From Cercis canadensis (lineage: Eukaryota > Streptophyta > Magnoliopsida > Fabales > Fabaceae), in NCBI GenBank assembly GCA_003255065.1, contig QAOA01000393.1, positions 1,245,493 through 1,309,492 of the forward strand: DNA of 64,000 nt, read 5' to 3'. Positions 1 through 13,800 of the stretch are shown here, one piece after another. A model generated the notes under the pieces. That model was not told where the DNA came from. It saw nothing but the letters and a program-made list of their open reading frames with translations, and searched no databases. A program made the position numbers and the translations under genes. Every line of letters starts with the position of its first letter. Within the stretch, counting starts at the first letter, position 1.

Positions 1-395
1 GGTCCTTTCTATCACCTCTCAATTATAATTCCGTCAGTTTAATACTAACATAACAAATGATTTATCTATGTGGTAATAAAAAAAGTTGACGTGGTGCCAA
101 AGTGACATAAAAATTATCATATCATCAAATTTTGGCTTAAAAAAATGCATAAAAAAGTTGATGAGATGATAATTTTTATTCTATTTTGGCATCATGTCAG
201 TTTCTTTTATTGCCACATAGACAAACTATTTGTCATGTTAGCACTCAATTGACGAATTTATAACCGAGGATGATAGCAGAGACCTAATTAAAAAAAATTC
301 AAACTATAAAAATTTCAAAAGAGGAAAAAAAAAAAAACTATAAGTACTTAATTCAAAATTGGTCCAAACTATAAGGATTTACAGCATATTTAAAG
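1..395. mobile_element. Foldback (long inverted repeat) transposon, copy 1, cut by window edge
   Basis: Bases 1-130 and about 160-286 are imperfect reverse complements: GGTCC..CTATCA...TTATAA at the left matches the reverse of TTATAACCGAGGATGATAG...GACC at the right, followed inward by the shared ACATRACAAAT and TATGTGG motifs. The right arm continues to about 395 through AATTAAAAAAA, TTCAAACTATAAAAA and TTCAAAATTGGTCCAAACTA. The matching outer left arm lies before the window. A second copy is at about 37664-38200. No coding sequence is seen, so this is a non-autonomous element; the superfamily is not determined. Confidence 0.72.
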
Positions 396-1082
396 TTTTT
401 TTTTTTTTTGTACTTTCTCAATCAATCATCTTCACTTCGTTTTATTCTTCCCCTTTTTTCTCATGAAAACAAAGTTGGCCACCCTTCACTTTTTTTCACC
501 ACTATATGCCATCTTTCCAAACCTTTTACATCAATGACGTGGAAAAGTTTTGAGATGATTATCATCGATTGCCTTTGATTCACACTCTTAGTGCAATCTT
601 AGTTATGTTAAATTCACTTAATTCTTTTTTTTTTTTATACAACTTAATTACATGTAATTCTAGCGATATTCAAATTGTGTCAAACTGTGTTAATATGATA
701 TTAAACAGTGTGTAAAAAAAATCAAATCAGTTGAAACACACTAATTAAGTTTAAGCCAGCTTAGAACAACCCTAAGTGGAATGTCTATGATTACTTGTAA
801 TTAAAGACTAAGAATCTCCATCATTAACAATCCAATTCGTCATATATATGCAAATCTAGCAACATTCTTTTTCCCTTGGTCACATTAAGGGATACAATCA
901 TTATACACAAGAAAAAGAAAAGTTAGGCAAGGTAAGACTATATTTTTACACTTTTTATATCACACCTAAGGAAAAGTACAGAACTACATCTTATTGAAAG
1001 GCAACGGAATTTGGAATATGATCACATTCACCTTCACTAACATCATACCATGTTACTTCATCAGACAAATATAGAGCAACTT
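396..1082. other. Intergenic, AT-rich
   Basis: No gene, RNA or clear element recognised. The part next to 1083 probably holds the 3' UTR of the minus-strand MYB gene. Confidence 0.5.
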
Positions 1083-1996
1083 TCAGTGTGAGATGCCACT
1101 TAGACCTTTATCTACTTGAAGGAATCTGCTAACCCACTCCATATTCAGTGAACCTTCTTCAGAGAAATCAAAGAAGTCATTAACATCAAAGTTTAACTCT
1201 GAGTCTTCAATTCCTTCAGTTGAATTCTCTTCTCTTAGCTCAGCAGGAGTCTCCTCTACCACCCTTTTCTTCGGCGATGTGCTCCCTTCTCTTGTTGAGC
1301 TCCCACTTTGTCTCTCTTTCTGCTTTATTTTCTTGCTCAAGTGAGAATTCCAGTAGTTCTTTATCTCATTATCTGTTCGACCTGGTAACCTTCCGGCAAT
1401 CAAAGACCACCTAGAACAATCATCAAACACCAAATAAAGAAAAATTAAAGTGAGGAAAGTTTCTATCATGGAACTAGACAAGTCACAATAGTGCTATCAC
1501 TACAAGAAAGCCACAGACAAAAACCGTCTTCTAGAATAAGTCAAAAAACTGTTGGTAAAATATATTTGAATATGCAATTCAGCTTGAAACTAGAATACTC
1601 CACCTGTTTCCAAGGAGCTTATGAAGCCTAAGTATCAAATCCTCTTCTTGGTCTGATATGTTGCCCCTCTTGATATTGGGTCTTAGATAATTCAACCATC
1701 TTAGCCTGCAACTCTTACCACACCTATTAAGACCTGCACAAACCAAAACCCATTAAGTCTTTTATATTTTAGCCATGGTAGAGCATTGAAGCTATGCATT
1801 TAGTCCATGATTTTGAGAGTAATTAACCTGCTTTAGCTGCAATGGATTTCCACCTTTTGGCTCCATGAACTGCAATAACCTCAGCCAGTTTCCTATCTTC
1901 TTCTGGTGTCCAAGCTCCCTTGCTAATAGGAAGATTTGTCATGGCTTCAATTGGCTTCTCTTCTCTTCTAATGGGTTCATCACTCACAGAAGCCAT
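1083..1996 (-). CDS. R2R3-MYB transcription factor, bHLH-interacting type
   Basis: Nuclear DNA-binding regulator. Three exons on the minus strand: 1996-1828, 1733-1604 and 1410-1083, giving 208 residues. The ATG at 1996 is the first true start; the frame is open a little further upstream only from a non-ATG codon. The R2 repeat ([26 protein letters not shown], then [11 protein letters not shown]) spans exons 1-2, and R3 ([20 protein letters not shown]) is split by intron 2, the usual positions for R2R3-MYB genes. R3 contains the bHLH-contact signature [D/E]Lx2[R/K]x3Lx6Lx3R ([20 protein letters not shown]), so it should join MYB-bHLH-WD40 complexes like those of TT2, WER/GL1 or MYB5. The acidic tail ends [18 protein letters not shown]. 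No repressor EAR motif was seen. Which pathway it controls (flavonoid, trichome or other) cannot be decided from the sequence. Confidence 0.93.
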
Positions 1997-2126
1997 TGGC
2001 TTCAAATTTTGTGGTTTTTATAGAGCACAGAATTTAATCGTGGACCATACTGCTTACTGTTTTGGGTCCTTTCTGTGTCATCTAACCTTCTCGGTGAAGG
2101 AGAAGGTCCTCAACTACCAGTTTATA

Positions 2127-2135
2127 TTATATATA
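2127..2135 (-). promoter_or_regulatory. Candidate TATA box of the MYB gene
   Basis: Reads TATATATAA on the minus strand, about 130 bases upstream of the MYB start codon, a plausible core promoter position. Composition alone could produce it in this AT-rich DNA. Confidence 0.4.
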
Positions 2136-2149
2136 GCATGTGATAGAGA

Positions 2150-5100
2150 GAGAACGAGAGAAAAGGACCTTTGACAGTGTTATGAAAAAGAGGCCTTGTT
2201 GATGGAATTAATGATTGTGCAATTGAGAATCGTATAAAGTCTTCTTTTTCTTTTTTATTATGCATTCTTTTTTTTTTGGAAATGGAGTAAAGAATGTCTA
2301 CTGCTAAGTGCTATAAAGAGGGCTGCTGTGAAACAAACATTCTTAAAGAAAAAATTTAAAGGGATATGCTATAATTTTGAAACATGAAAGAGGAACAAAA
2401 AAAAAAAAAAAATTTAAAAAAAAGAGTGCAAATTGCAAAGAGAAATATAATAAGATTTTTATATATTTTATAGACAGAACAATAGACAAATTATATTATG
2501 TATTCAAGAATGTGAATTCAATATGAAAAGCCGAAAAGTGAATCAAATTATGCTATCCATTCAAAGCAAAATAATTTATTCACAACTTTTGTTAAAACAT
2601 AAAACTATTTCTGTACATTTTTTACGAGCTTAAATTTTTGGGAGAATTCAATCTTGACAACAGAAATGGATAGAAAAGGGTTTGTAGATTATATGGCTGT
2701 GGTAAAGTGATGAGAGATAGGGTACAACAGCTTTGTCATTTAGTTAGCTAATGCAGTCTGTGACCTTGTTGTTTAATCTGTGTAATTTTCTTTTTGCATG
2801 TGACATGCATTATAATGAAACAAGGAGATGAATACAATACAATTTTCTGTTTGACATTTTTGTGATTTGTCTTTGAAAGAATATACTCTTCGAGGTATCA
2901 TTGAAGGAAACTCCTTATAGTGAGTGCATGAAGAATAAATATGATTGGTTCTGTTCTGCGTTCCTCTCTCTGTTTCTCTTGGAGGACTCTAGGGCTTCTT
3001 TCTTTTTGTACCGTTACTGATATCATATTGTGTAAATTCTGCACACTTAGTTAAATAAATTCCAATTTTCTGCTGCTCCCTTAACTGATGCAATTAATTG
3101 ACCATTGATGAAGCTGTATCATTATAGGATAACGAGTTCTGGATTTTTATTTTCACTTCAATCTTGGCTGCACAGTATAAAATTTGATTATTATTTTTTT
3201 CAATTTTAAGAATTACCCATTTGAACAAAGACTTCAAAGTGGTCCTAACACCTTAAAATACCCATTGGAATATATAATTAACCAACTTGCTAGGCATTCT
3301 TGTGGCTCTCATAGTCATGACCACAGTACCGTCATCAAAATTGTACACTATAGATCAGCAAGTTTTTGTAAAAATAGATCAACTTGGCAATGGTTCAGTT
3401 AACATAAAATCTTATTAATTGCTCAATAAGCCATGTGTTTTCTTATTAATTTACATTGTAACAAAACTGGTATTTGAGATTTTGTTTTATATAAGGATTA
3501 GGTGAAAACAAAGAAAGCCTCCATTTAGAAAATACAATAGAGACAAACCTGTTTCTGACAGTAACTTTGGAGTGGCTAAATGGAATGGGAAATGCTAAAT
3601 AAATCTCCTCAATTTTGGAGAATATTCATGTTTGACACATCTTAGTGGTGTCAGTTTATTTGGACCACACCTTTGGATATGCTTTCTAGTTTCTACTAAA
3701 TTGAAATTTTTGTATATCATTATTCCTCTCGGTATCTATCAATTAACAGTTTTATTAGCTGATATTTTAATTAATGTTCTAACACTTGCTACCATATACA
3801 CATGCATCATTGATTTGTCAGAACAGGCTCTGAATGAAAGAAAATTAAGATCACCTAATTAATTTGGTTAAGGCAGACAAATCAGAATCCCAATTATGCT
3901 AAATTAATTAACAATGGAGTAATATTGATTGATTAAAGGATTTTAATTTGTAATTTGCTAAAATGATTAATTAAAGGATTGTAAGACAGAATAGTGTGCA
4001 TAATTAGGCCAAATAAAAACAGGCCTATTACACAGTACATACACTCATGACAGAGAGAATGGGACCCCGTTTGATGTCATTCATGGATTTTCAAACATTA
4101 TTACTCTAAACAACCAAGACAAGATTCTCTTAAGATTGTTGCCCTCTTATACCAAGACAACACAACCATATGATCTTCATTATTGTACTCAATTTGGGAT
4201 TAAATTTTCATTACCAATTGTCAGTATCTGTAATGGTAATTAAATATACGATTAGGCTTTTTGTCATTATACGTTGTACCTGTAATGTCGTGGAATAATG
4301 ACGAACCAAAATTGGTATTCCGTACATTCTGTTTTATTCTAGAAAAAAAAGATCCCAAGAGATTGACAAAAAAAAAAATAAGGCAAAAGGGTTTTATCAT
4401 AATTATTAAGTATACTAATAGTATTTTAAGATATTCATGGGATGATTAACGCCAAACATAATTATTAAAAAAAAAAAAGAAAGGACAAGGGTTTTACAAG
4501 ATGAGAGATAAATACTATAAACGATGTAAGTGGTAAAAAAAAAAAAAAAAAGCCAGTTTGGGTTAATAGATTTGCACACTTTGATTAATTTTTGAGATAA
4601 TTATTTTATCACAAAGGTTATATATTTAAATATTATTGGAGTAAGAAATTAAAGAAGATGATAGGCTACTTTTGTCGTTTAGCTTGTGAAAAAAAAAAAA
4701 ACCATATATGTGATACTAATCTCTTTATTTAGTAGCAATGAAGCATGAATGGTAACACTTACTCTCAATTTTCCTTAAGATCCTAAAGAAGGGACACCAT
4801 GGAAATTCAATGGGCTTCTTGCCACAACCAACCCCAAAAAGGCCTTTGTTGTTTAGCAGCAACACTATAATGGACCTGATCAACTATTGTATTGGGCTCT
4901 CAACACAGATTGTGAGTTTCAAACGAACCGTTTTGAATGTAACGAAGGACCAATAAGGTGGTCTTTCCTTTAAAAGGTTTAAATCCAATCATGTTTAATG
5001 TGATTGGTAAAAGTCAGGGCCCAAATATGAAAAACAATAACTGTATTCTATATTTTGGGTCATAGTGAGGAAGTTTGGTTCCCATCACCAAGCCCAATTC

Positions 5101-7400
5101 TAAGTTTCTCCCTAACTTCTTTTTAATGGAATTTGTCATTAAAGTAGATACTGATTTATTTTAATTCTATTGGTAAGTTAAAGAGACTTGAAAAAAAAAA
5201 AAAAAAAACAGGAAATTGAGTTTCATTTTCTCAAATTATCCTTCCTATTATTGTAACTTGATTGAGTTTCCTCCAAATATTTTTCCATTGAAGTGTGAAT
5301 AAGCCATTGGCTTGTTGGTACCATGAATTTAGTTACTTCTATCCTAAGCTTTGATGTTGTCGTGTTCCAACGCACATGCTTAAAATAAATTTCTTAAAAC
5401 TCGAGTTTTTCTAGATACGAGCCAAGCCACATTATAGAATGTTTGAATATGTGGCAACAATCGCAATGCTATTGTGTTTCAAAATACATGATTTAATTTC
5501 ACTCCATTTGTATGTTAAAGATACAAGCCAAACTAAATTAGGAAATGTTTGGAGATGCGTATGCAACCATGGTGTTTATGTTCCCAGGCCATCTTGATCT
5601 TGGTCTAGGAATGCGTGTACCAACGGTTTTGCATTGTTCCCCAACACGTGCTAAGAAAATTAAAAAGTTCTTTTTTTTCTCCCTCAAAACTTGAGTTTTA
5701 TGTTAATTGAGCTGTAGATATATTGGTCATAATGTTTTTTTTGCAAGAATACGGTCTTATGCTTAATGTTTTTTATTGATAAAATGAGGGTGTATTTCGA
5801 CAATAAAACTCTTGGAATAGAGATGACTCGTCCCAAGTTTAATAAGTTTGGTTTCATCTAAAGATTAAGATTAGACCCTAATTCTTATATTATCTAAAAA
5901 AAAAAATTGGAGTTTTATTAACTCAATTCTCCTTCCCATTGTAGCTTATTAATATTTTGATTTTAAGATTTATAGGATATTATGTAATAAGTGGTAGTCA
6001 ATTTTTTTCCACAAATTTAATTATATTTGTCCTTAATGTATTCAAGATTTTTATTATGAAATATTTAATATTGAATCATAGAGTATTCTCTTAATAATAT
6101 ATACTATCATAGTATAAGAATAATATTATTTTTATCATTATATTTTACCACTATTAATCTACAAACGTGGATTCAAAATTAAACTAATTTAATCTTTTTC
6201 AATCGATTTAAAATGTATATCATTCTTTTATTATATTTTTGAATAATGGGACAAACGTTTCTCAAAGTATGATAGTTTTTTAATATAAGAGTAAAGCAAA
6301 CATGCATTAATAACATGTTTGTATAAGCGTGGATATTGCTTCTCCACTTTTGCCTTAGGGTTAGAAACATGGATCCAGGATTTAAGCCTTATTTTCGTGT
6401 GGAACTTAGTTGAATCAGCTTCACGAACCAAGCATGTATTCAATTGTACAAGTGCGTTACTTTACCACTTTCTGCATTAGCTCCAGAAACATTTTGCAAC
6501 ATCTCTTTGTCAAAGACGTTAGTTTGACCTTTCGTGATGCGGAGTTTTCAAGGTTGTCCATTTAAATTACTAAAATACCCTCTCTTTTTCAGCACGCTTT
6601 TCTCAGTGTCCATACTTACAGTTATAGTTACAGTTACAGCGAGTAATTTACTGAAAATGTACACCAGAGAGTACAACTTGCATTTGCTCAATCTTTCAAT
6701 CCATCAATTTCTACTAATGCTTATTGCACACCAGTTTAGATTATCACACTAGTTTTACAGAAAATAATTTAAGTGAGCTTTATTTAACTAAATTTATACC
6801 CAACTGTTTTAATGTAACCTAATATGAGTTCAAATAGTGTGGAAATCAGTAAATACTATTAACAGAGCTCACAGGGTTCCAGTGCTCCATTGACCACACT
6901 ATCTTAGCCTATTCTTAAATCTGAACCGCTGAAGAAACCTAATGAGATCGAACCTTTGATCTGACCATTTATCCACTTAAGATGGATTGCAATCATACAC
7001 CTCACTTATACCTGATCATACCTTAAAATATTTTGGCTTTCTCCTCAATTTTACATGTCATGGACTCATGGCCACCACTGCAGAAATCTGAGAAAGAAAT
7101 GAAAGAGCGGCACAGGACCCAAGACTTTCATTAGAAAACAGAGACAGAGCTGAGAATATAAGACGAGAGAAGCTTGTCTAAAAATTTCACCTTTCAGCCT
7201 TCACTTACACACCAAAGAAAAATCCGAAAAAAAAAATGAAAAATTTCGTTCGACCCAGAAAAAATCAAGCTGGTATGATGACTATGATGTCAAAAAAATC
7301 GAAAATTTAACTCCATTCCCCCACCATTACCAGCTTAGAAGTTTGAGCTCGAAGTCCAACATTCCCAACTTTCATAGAGAAACACAAGGATTTTAGATTT
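2150..7400. other. Long intergenic stretch without recognised gene
   Basis: AT-rich, with many A or T runs and short open frames of random character. I saw no protein family signature on either strand. The last 300 bases probably hold the promoter and leader of the AP2 gene, with a (GA)n tract at about 7416-7435. Confidence 0.5.
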
Positions 7401-7511
7401 TAGAGAGAGACAGATACAGAGAGAGAGAGAGAGAAGATTGTGTTGTGGTGTAACTCTCTGTGGTGAGTGTTTTCTTGAGAAAGGTAGCAGGTGTGGGTTT
7501 TCGTGGTCAAT

Positions 7512-10500
7512 ATGAGCAATTGGTTGGGGTTCTCTCTGACTCCACACTTGAGGATTGATGAAGGGTTTGGGAGAGAAACCCAAGACCAGCGTGGAGGATT
7601 TCCTCCTCCTCATCCTCACTTGTCTGTTATGCCTTTGCGCTCTGATGGCTCTCTCTGTGTTGAAGCTGAAGGTATTGCTATTGCATGCCATATAACCTTT
7701 CTTCCTTCTTAGATACCTACATACAACAGTATCATAGTCTTCGAAAAATCTTTTTTCTTCCTTGTTTCCCATTATGTATTTCAATTTTCAGAATCTTGCA
7801 TCTCTGTGAATTTCATAGGTGTTTGTTTTTGGGCCTCTGAGAGGTGTTCTGTGTTTGCATGTCACCCTAAGCAGTGTTTTTTGTTCCCTTTGTTTTGATT
7901 CTTTTCTTAAGTTCATTATTTTATTACGATTTCAGCTCCTTTACTGCATGTTATTTGAATTGGGAATCAAACTTGTATATATCTGGGTTTTGATTTTCAA
8001 GTTCCAATGGTGGATTTTCTGCAGAGTGGAGATATGACAATGCTATAGCTGGAGCAAATTCCAATGAAGAAGGTCCAAAGCTTGAAGATTTCTTGGGTTC
8101 CTACTCAAACTCACCCCTTGCTGAAACCAAAGTCTATTGCCAAGGAACCCAACAAGACCAAAACCAGACCCAGAACAACATTTCCAAAATCAATGTTAAT
8201 GTAACCCCTAGCTTCAATACCAACACTGAGATAGAAGCTGGGAAGAATCTCACAAACCCATCTTCCTCACTCCAATCTTTCCATGCATACAATGATAACC
8301 CACAAGCTCTTATTCCCAGCAATGGCATGTACAAGTCTTGGTTGGCCCCAACTCAGTTTAGTGATGCAAAACCTTCAGCCGTAGCTAATGGGTCTAGTTT
8401 CCAATCACTTTCTCTAACCATGAGCCCCACTGTACAAAATGGCATGGGTGCAATTTCTCCTGTTCAAGTCGATGATGAGACTCGTAAACGATCAGTGGCA
8501 AAATATCTTGCTAGAGAACCTGTGCCTCGCAAATCCATTGATACTTTTGGCCAGAGAACTTCTCAGTATCGTGGTGTTACAAGGTAGCTTATGGTCTTCT
8601 ATGTTATTTTATTATTATTATTGGACTCTTTTTGGCTTTCCATTTGTGGGAAACTCAATTTGTATTTTGCTGAGGGTTTTTTTCTTCTCTTTTCCACTTT
8701 GGGATTCATGGAATTTGTTAGGCATAGATGGACTGGGAGATATGAGGCCCATTTGTGGGATAACAGTTGCAGAAAGGAAGGGCAAACAAGGAAAGGGAGG
8801 CAAGGTGAGAAAAAAATGCTTTTTTCTAGTATTACAAGAAACAAACACGCCCTTAACTTCTGTTATTTGATGATGATAGATCCCTTTGTTTCTTTGTTTT
8901 TTTTTCCCCCTTGTTTTCAAAGAGAATATACTAACGGTTTCTTTCTTTCATGCACTGCTTGGATTCTTCTTCTTTCACGGCATCTACTCTGCGCAGTTTA
9001 CCTTGGTAGGTGCAAGTGCAATGTTCATTTTGCGTGTCTTTCTATCTTTACTGTCTTTCTGGACCTTACTGTATTTCCATAACGAAAATCTCATGGAAAT
9101 AGTTGATAGATAGATATATATATATATACCCAAATATGAAACATTGGAAGGTGTGCTTGATTTTGGAAAATAATTTCATTCCTTTTGCAAATGATATCTA
9201 TTATTAGGTGGTTATGACAAGGAAGAAAAAGCAGCAAGGGCTTATGACTTAGCTGCACTCAAGTATTGGGGTCCAACAACTCACATAAATTTCCCTGTAA
9301 GCTTTCTGAGACTTGGCACAGTTTATCTCTATGAAAAGTCTCCATCTTTGCTCCCAGCACAGGAGATAAAGGGATAAAAAAGAGAGAATTGAATTGCAAA
9401 ATCAAGCCTTTGTTCCATTTTTTTTATTCCAGTTTGAACCTTTGTGTACTAGTATCTGTAACCACACCTTATTAATTTGTTGCTTCTTAAATGCTCAGTT
9501 AAGCACTTACGAGAAAGAACTTGAAGAGATGAAGCAAATGACCAGGCAAGAATTTGTCGCCAATTTGAGAAGGTACCCATTATATCTTTCCATGTGATCG
9601 TAGTAAATTCTCTTTTCCCTTTTCTCTTTTTTCCCCTATATTAAATATTGAAAAAATTGACCTTTCTTTTTCCTCTTGAGCAGGAAGAGCAGTGGATTTT
9701 CAAGAGGGGCATCTGCGTATAGAGGTGTGACAAGGTATGACAAAAAGTTGTAGACTTTATTATTAACAATAATTGTAGTTGCAGTAAAGATTTCCATTAT
9801 TTGCTGGAATTGCAGCTGCCTTTCAATTTGTGTATGCAATTACTGTCTAAGGTATATGCTTTACCTTACCGTTTCAGACACCATCAACATGGAAGGTGGC
9901 AAGCTCGGATTGGAAGAGTTGCAGGAAACAAAGACTTGTATCTTGGCACATTTAGTAAGTTTCACCACCTTCCTTTTCTTTTTATTCTTAATTTTACAGT
10001 GTGTTCCCTGCTTTTCTTATACATATTAGGCGATCCTTGGTTCTAAACTTGTTTGATATTTCATTAAATGATTCAATAATACTTAGTCTTAACGTGGGTA
10101 TCTTAATTTTCCGGACTAATCTTTATTCCATTTGGTACTTCACATACATACCTTGTGTCTAATGGATCTTATCTAACTTCTATATGGATCTATTTCATAA
10201 AAGAAAATATGAACAGATTCTGTCTAAGTTGTGTGGATTACTGAATTATTCTGATTAGTTAACCACTTTTACTCACTCATAACAATACCATAGGCACTCA
10301 AGAAGAAGCCGCTGAAGCATATGACATAGCAGCAATAAAGTTTAGGGGAACAAATGCTGTGACCAACTTTGATATCAGTAGGTATGATGTGAAGAGAATT
10401 TGCTCAAGCTCCACTTTGATTGGAGGAGACCTTGCAAAACGGTCTCCTAAAGACTCAGCTCCTGCCACCACTGAGGAATTCAATTCTGGTACTTCATCAT

Positions 10501-10883
10501 CATCTTCACAGCAACCCCTTTTGGCCATAACAAGCAGTGAACACTCTGATGAATTGGCCAACATGGTATGGAGTTCCAACAGTGATGAACAATCAAAGTC
10601 ACAGCATGAGAATGGAAACACTAACAATAATGTTGCTGAATCATCCCAGCACGCCAGATCGAGCAGCAAGAACTCATTGAACCCGCAAAGCCCTAAGTGC
10701 TCGGTGGGACTACCGAGCGAGTTTGGAGTGAGCGGAGCTGATTATGGACATGGTTACTTCTCACTGCAGCAGGGGCCGAAGTATGATGATGGAAACAATG
10801 AGAATGATAACATGAACGTGAATCGCCTTGGAAATTTGGGTTTGGTTCAACAGGTTCCTATGTTTGCATTGTGGAATGAATGA
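7512..10883 (+). CDS. AIL1: AINTEGUMENTA-like double-AP2 transcription factor (AIL1 type)
   Basis: Nuclear AP2-family regulator of meristem activity and organ growth. Nine exons: 7512-7671, 8025-8583, 8722-8804, 8997-9005, 9208-9296, 9499-9572, 9684-9734, 9878-9954 and 10294-10883, giving 563 residues; all junctions are GT-AG and in phase. Exon 4 is the 9-nt microexon TTTACCTTG that encodes VYL, a hallmark of the ANT/AIL group. The N-terminus has [13 protein letters not shown] and PKLEDFLG, both typical of AIL1/ANT. AP2 repeat 1 begins [20 protein letters not shown] and AP2 repeat 2 begins [20 protein letters not shown], joined by the linker [19 protein letters not shown]. The flank [20 protein letters not shown] and the tail [13 protein letters not shown] fit AIL1 best. 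The miR172 site of euAP2 genes is not expected in this group. The C-terminal 150 residues are low-complexity Ser/Asn-rich. Confidence 0.95.
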
Positions 10884-13800
10884 ATAGAGAAGAATGGGTT
10901 TTAGGATTCAAAATTTAGTTGCAGGGAAACTAGATTAGATGAGAGAAATTAATGGTTATTATAGTTATGCTTTGGTAATTAACTAGTTATGTTGTTCTCT
11001 GTTTTCAACATTATGTCACAGACTCATAGGAAGAAGGTGAATGTAGGAAATCTTCTTTCTGCTTATGTTTGGTAGGGTATATATAGTAACTCTCTGCAAA
11101 AGATGTTTTTGGATGAATATGCATATTTCTACCGAAGGTTTTAAAGTATAATGTCATGATGATAAACTCAACGTTATTTTTCTATGACTACTAATTATAG
11201 ATGAATATGGGTTTACTTTTTGATTCGTAAACAAAGTTAACAGTAAGAAAACTGAGAGATTTAACAGAGGGGACGCTAGAGAATGGTATGGTATTACTTA
11301 ACTCTAAATTTTTTTTTCTTATATATGAATAATGTTTTGCGTGTAACAGTAACATAATTGAAAATTGATTGAGTTTGACATGCAAATTAAAAACAGAAAA
11401 TGCAAGTTGAATGAAATGTATGGAAGAACAGAGACATTTTTATCTCGTTTATTAAGACAAATAATTGAACACATGCAAATATATCCATCAGTTTTTGAAC
11501 TATATATATATATTGAGTAGTGTCCAAAAATAACACTAGTCAAGTCAAGAAAGAATGAGCCCCGACCACTAGTCAGCAACAAACGATGAGGGAGTATGGT
11601 ACGGCGGTGCAGCAGGGAATCGCTTGCTGGTGCTTCACTGCTTCCCCTTTGCCTTTGGGGACGATCGAGTTGAGTAGAGCAAGTAAAGCCGTGTTTGTTT
11701 TTTCCTGGTTGCTAAAATATTCTATTTGCTATTGTGCGCAATAGACGAAAAAGTCAAATAAAAAGGGCGCAAGGACCCCCTTTGACTATTGTGAGAGGGA
11801 AAGAGAATGAACGGGAGCAGTGAGTGAAGAGGTGCCTTAAATTGCGTGCCCGAGAACCTTTGCAGACATTTTATGAAACCAGTCTCGTCCGTGGCGCGTG
11901 AAGCATACTCTATTAGTCTGACACTAGAGAGAGTGAGAGAGTCAAGGCATGGATACCGTGAGGGTATCTTGAGTGGGCTTATGATGGATGTTGTCGATGT
12001 CGATGTCGATGTCGATGTCGGTGTCAAAAAATAAAAGAGAAGAATTTATTATGGTAATAGAATTGGTAGTGATGAGAGAGAGGAAAGGGTAGGGCAGGCC
12101 AGGCCCCGCCCCGCTCCGGTGGGTAGTTGTTGCAGGGAGAAAATTTAGAGATAGATTGTGTGCAGAGGGGGAAATATATGGTGGCAGAGGAGCTGAATCC
12201 ACCAGACGCAAGAGGGCCAAAGAAAAAGACACAACAGTGATAGCAGAGGTATAGGACAAGATGCTTAACATGCAGAGACAGATCTCTATCATTACCACCC
12301 TCTTTCCCAACCTCTTCTGTTCACACCCTATACTTACACTTATTCAATCCCATCCCATCCCATCCCATCTATGCCAAAAACAATATTTATTTATTAATTA
12401 ATTAATTCAACGGAAACCTTTCAATTCTCAATTCAATTCATTTCATTTCATTACCTTCTGCATGCCTTCTGCTCCAATACTACCTAGCTCAGCTAGGGTT
12501 TAGGCTTCAGTTCAGACCCAGATTGCTTTGCTTTTGCTGCTGCTTCTGCATGGCATGGTTTTGATGCTGCTGCCATTGCCATAACACTTTGAACTGAACC
12601 AACCCATCAAACCTTTGCTTTTTCTTTTCTCACTACCACCTATACCTATTTCTTGCTGCGACTATTAATTTTCATTTGTCATGTTCATGTTCGTGTGTAC
12701 AGATTAGACAGGTCATAACAAAACCCACACCCGAAATCACATTCTAATCTTATAATCATTTGACTTTATTAAAATATTGTCTCCCTGTTCTAATTACATC
12801 AACTAAGCCTAATAATCCTTATGTAAGTCAAACCTAATCAAAAGCTTATCCTATTGGTTATTAGGATTTTTTATGAAATCTAGAAACTGATAAGGCAAAA
12901 ACAACTTATTCATTAACTTGTTCAGCATTTAGCATAACTTATTTAACAGCTCAATCAAATGAGTTTCTCTTTAATCATTTTGTGGGCCAAGTGCAAATTT
13001 GAACTATTCATCCAATCTAATCTTAGATTTGAATTCTATTAGACTTACACCCAAGTGAAACCCAATTTTTGTATTCCCTTATTTGATGATGATAGAGTGA
13101 TAGTTGAGTATGCTTAGTAGCCTGATTTCACTAATATACATATATTAGAAAAACTACATTTTTTTATTTCATTTTATATGCTGAACTTACATACACACTT
13201 TCATATTTTGGTATTTCTTAATTTTCTTTGTTAAAATAATATTTGTAGGTGTTTGAAACCTGTAATGGAAGTTGCTACTACCATTACCATGCATGGTCCA
13301 CTTTCCCAAGGCACTTGCTGTGATTGAAATAAGACACCTCTTTCCTCCAAATGGACACCTCGCGTGCCTGTATTCAGCTTCTGAAGTTTAACTACTGTAA
13401 GTAATGTAGCCTCAATTTCCAATGCTTGCCTAATAATGCATGTACATGTACCACCTTTGGCTAAAGCCATTCCTTTTCTTTTCTCATCTTTCCCCCCCTT
13501 TTTTTTTTCTCTACGAACAAATCTTTTTCTCTTTTCATAAAACAAAATGATAATAAAGCAAATAATGGAACTGGGGTGTGATAAAGTGAGGCCTTTACCA
13601 AAATGGGACGAAGGTCCCTTTTGCTTTGGCCCATATCCCTTTCTATCCCTTCATTCATTTAATCATCTCTGTCTCAACAATGAATTTTCACAGCAAAAAA
13701 AATGAAAAATAAAAAAAAATCTCTGTCTCAACAATTCCAACATACCTCCTTCTGCCCCTGCCTCAGACCCGAAATTACGGAATTACCATTGAGGGTCATT

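Noticed and set aside
11942-12310. Minus-strand frame with a Thr/Ser/Ile-rich end from the GTCGAT repeat
   Set aside because: Low-complexity translation of a simple repeat, no homology and no splice context.
12160-12560. Possible microRNA precursor in the GC-richer stretch near 12.2-12.6 kb
   Set aside because: I compared by eye with common conserved plant miRNAs (miR156, 159, 160, 164, 166, 168, 172, 319, 390, 393, 396) and saw no match or long hairpin.
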